DNA of 6,358 bases from contig JAHIQC010000380.1 of assembly GCA_018902765.1 (NCBI GenBank), forward strand, positions 1 through 6,358, written 5' to 3'. This DNA is from Actinomycetota bacterium. GTDB taxonomy: Bacteria > Actinomycetota > Coriobacteriia > Anaerosomatales > JAHIQC01. Shown here in pieces: positions 5,057 through 6,358 of this stretch (the first letter of the stretch is position 1; the number at the start of each line of letters is the position of its first letter). A program made the translations under genes and the position numbers. The notes beneath the pieces are model-generated. The model worked only from the letters and a program-made list of their open reading frames with translations, did no database searches and was not told the DNA's origin.

Positions 5057-6358
5057 ATGCCCGTGTCGACCCAAGAACTGCTTCGCGATCTGAATCCGGC
5101 GCAGGCGCAAGCGGCCTCGCACGACGATTCCCCACTACTGATCGTGGCCGGGGCGGGCACCGGCAAGACCGCCACGCTCGCCCACCGGGTCGCGTATCTC
5201 ATCGAGCAAGGAACCGATCCTGGCCGGATCCTACTGCTCACGTTCACGCGGCGGGCGTCGGCCGAGATGCTGCGCCGGGTCGAGGGCTTGCTCGCCGACA
5301 CTGCTGTGACGTCCCCCCGGGGCACGAGCGGTGCCGGAGTCTGGGGCGGCACCTTCCACGCAATTGCAGTGCGGCTCTTGAGACTGCACGGCCGACAGAT
5401 TGGTCTCGACCCCGATTTCACCATCCTGGACCGCGGGGATGCCGAGGATCTGATGCACGTGTGCCGCACCGAGCTGTCGCTGGGCACGGGCCGCAGGCGA
5501 TTCCCGCAGAAGGGGACGTGCACCGACATCTACTCAAGGTGCGTCAACGCGCGCGAGAATCTGGTCCAAGTGTTGTCCGAGCGCTTCCCCTGGTGCAAAG
5601 AGGATGCCGAGGACCTGGCTCGCCTCTTTGACGCCTACACCGATCGCAAGGAAGCGCAGCACGTGTTGGACTACGACGATCTGCTCGTGTTCTGGCACGC
5701 GCTTCTCGGCTCAGCCGCAGGCGACTCGGTCCGCGAGCGCTTCGACCACGTGCTCGTAGACGAGTATCAGGACACGAACGTCTTGCAGGCCGAGATCCTG
5801 TCGCTACTTCGCCCCGATGGGCAGGGGCTCACCGCCGTGGGCGATGACGCTCAAGCCATCTACTCGTTTCGCGCGGCCACAGTGCGCAACATCCTGGACT
5901 TCGAAGTGCGCTTCGCGGGCGCTCACGTCGTGACCCTAGAGCGCAATTACCGCTCCACAGCGCCGATCCTGGACGCCACCAACACCCTCATCGCGCAGGC
6001 CGAGGAGCGGCGCGACAAGGCGCTGTTCACCAAGCGCGAGGGCGGCGCCCGGCCGGTGCTTGCGCGCTGCCGCGACGAGGCCGAACAAAACGAGTACCTC
6101 ATCGAACGCATCCTGGAGCATCGCGAGCGTGGCACCCTGCTCAAAGAGCAGGCGGTGCTGTTCCGCGCCGCCCACCACTCCGCAGCACTTGAGATCGAGC
6201 TGTCGAGAAGCAACATCCCGTTCGTGAAGTACGGAGGACTGCGCTTCGTGGAGATGGCGCACATCAAGGACCTCGCCGCGTTTCTACGACTCGCAGAAAC
6301 CCGCGTGACGAAGTGGCGGGGCTGCGCGTGCTCACAGCCCTTCCCGGCATCGGGCCCA
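5057..6358 (+). CDS. UvrD/PcrA-type ATP-dependent DNA helicase (partial, with an apparent frameshift near the window end)
   Basis: Superfamily 1 3'-5' DNA helicase used in repair and in clearing blocked forks. The visible part covers about 414 residues in one frame. Motifs in order: Q motif LNPAQAQA (12-19), Walker A AGAGTGKT (31-38), motif Ia LTFTRRASAEM, GTFHAIA, DYDDLL, Walker B LVDEYQDT (about 233-240), motif III GDDAQAIYSFR (262-272), motif IV ERNYRST (295-301) and GGLRFVEMAHIKDL. The start ATG at 5057-5059 has GAAGG 6 bases upstream and leaves a normal short N-terminus. After Glu414 (6296-6298) the family sequence continues in the next frame (NPRDEVAGLRVLTALPGIGP), as if one A were missing from the run at 6297-6299. 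The rest of the gene (family length about 650-750 residues) is outside the window. SOS boxes upstream suggest LexA control. Which UvrD subgroup it belongs to is not decided here. Confidence 0.92.
   Translation, partial: MPVSTQELLRDLNPAQAQAASHDDSPLLIVAGAGTGKTATLAHRVAYLIEQGTDPGRILLLTFTRRASAEMLRRVEGLLADTAVTSPRGTSGAGVWGGTFHAIAVRLLRLHGRQIGLDPDFTILDRGDAEDLMHVCRTELSLGTGRRRFPQKGTCTDIYSRCVNARENLVQVLSERFPWCKEDAEDLARLFDAYTDRKEAQHVLDYDDLLVFWHALLGSAAGDSVRERFDHVLVDEYQDTNVLQAEILSLLRPDGQGLTAVGDDAQAIYSFRAATVRNILDFEVRFAGAHVVTLERNYRSTAPILDATNTLIAQAEERRDKALFTKREGGARPVLARCRDEAEQNEYLIERILEHRERGTLLKEQAVLFRAAHHSAALEIELSRSNIPFVKYGGLRFVEMAHIKDLAAFLRLAETRVTKWRGCACSQPFPASGP
6297..6300 (+). other. Apparent 1-base deletion (frameshift) in the helicase gene
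   Basis: The codons up to GAA (6296-6298) are in the helicase frame. The conserved continuation after LRLAE is read only if one extra A is supplied: GAA-AAC-CCG-CGT-GAC-GAA gives E-N-P-R-D-E. The run is three A here and four would restore the frame. It is either a homopolymer sequencing or assembly error or a real mutation; the former seems more likely because the sequence after the shift still looks conserved. Confidence 0.75.

Noticed and set aside
4942..5529. Upstream extension of the transporter open frame on the minus strand (about 196 extra residues)
   Set aside because: It is antisense to conserved helicase motifs, and a strong GGAGG 5 bases before the ATG at 4941 marks the normal MFS start.
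5936..6267. Two overlapping open frames on the minus strand
   Set aside because: Both are antisense to conserved helicase motif IV and following sequence.

Overview
The window is GC-rich bacterial DNA, most likely from an actinomycete-type bacterium (Actinomycetota, possibly a deep branch such as Coriobacteriia). Three things suggest this: a PdtaS/PdtaR-like histidine kinase and response regulator pair, a Gram-positive/actinobacterial SOS box (CGAAC-N4-GTTCG), and promoter spacing that fits a leaderless start. The phylum is an inference and the genus cannot be read from the sequence.

Layout. (1) 1-1780, minus strand: a two-gene operon of a HisKA_2-type sensor kinase (PdtaS-like, complete) and the receiver part of a response regulator (PdtaR-like, cut by the left edge). 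(2) 1781-1935: a divergent promoter region with a good sigma-A promoter for the kinase operon. (3) 1936-3396, plus strand: a membrane-anchored protein with a GAF-like region and an HD-GYP domain that lacks the histidine of the HD dyad, followed by a stem-loop terminator. (4) 3488-3619, plus strand: a tRNA-Leu(CAA) with encoded CCA and a perfect TATAAT box. (5) 3628-4941, minus strand: a major facilitator superfamily transporter, convergent with the tRNA. (6) 4942-5056: a divergent intergenic region with one perfect SOS box and one near-match, placed over a candidate promoter. (7) 5057-6358, plus strand: a UvrD/PcrA-type DNA helicase, cut by the right edge and carrying an apparent 1-base deletion about 60 bases before the edge.

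How the parts may work together. The kinase and regulator form a phosphorelay. Such regulators usually carry an RNA-binding ANTAR domain and act by antitermination, but that part lies outside the window. The HD-GYP-like gene, transcribed divergently from the kinase, suggests a link to cyclic-di-GMP signalling, with the protein more likely a sensor or scaffold than an enzyme. The helicase appears to belong to the LexA (SOS) regulon. The transporter shares its upstream region and may or may not be affected. No mobile element, CRISPR array or wholly unknown system was seen. The most unusual items are the degenerate HD-GYP protein beside the kinase operon, the paired SOS boxes, and the frameshift in the helicase.
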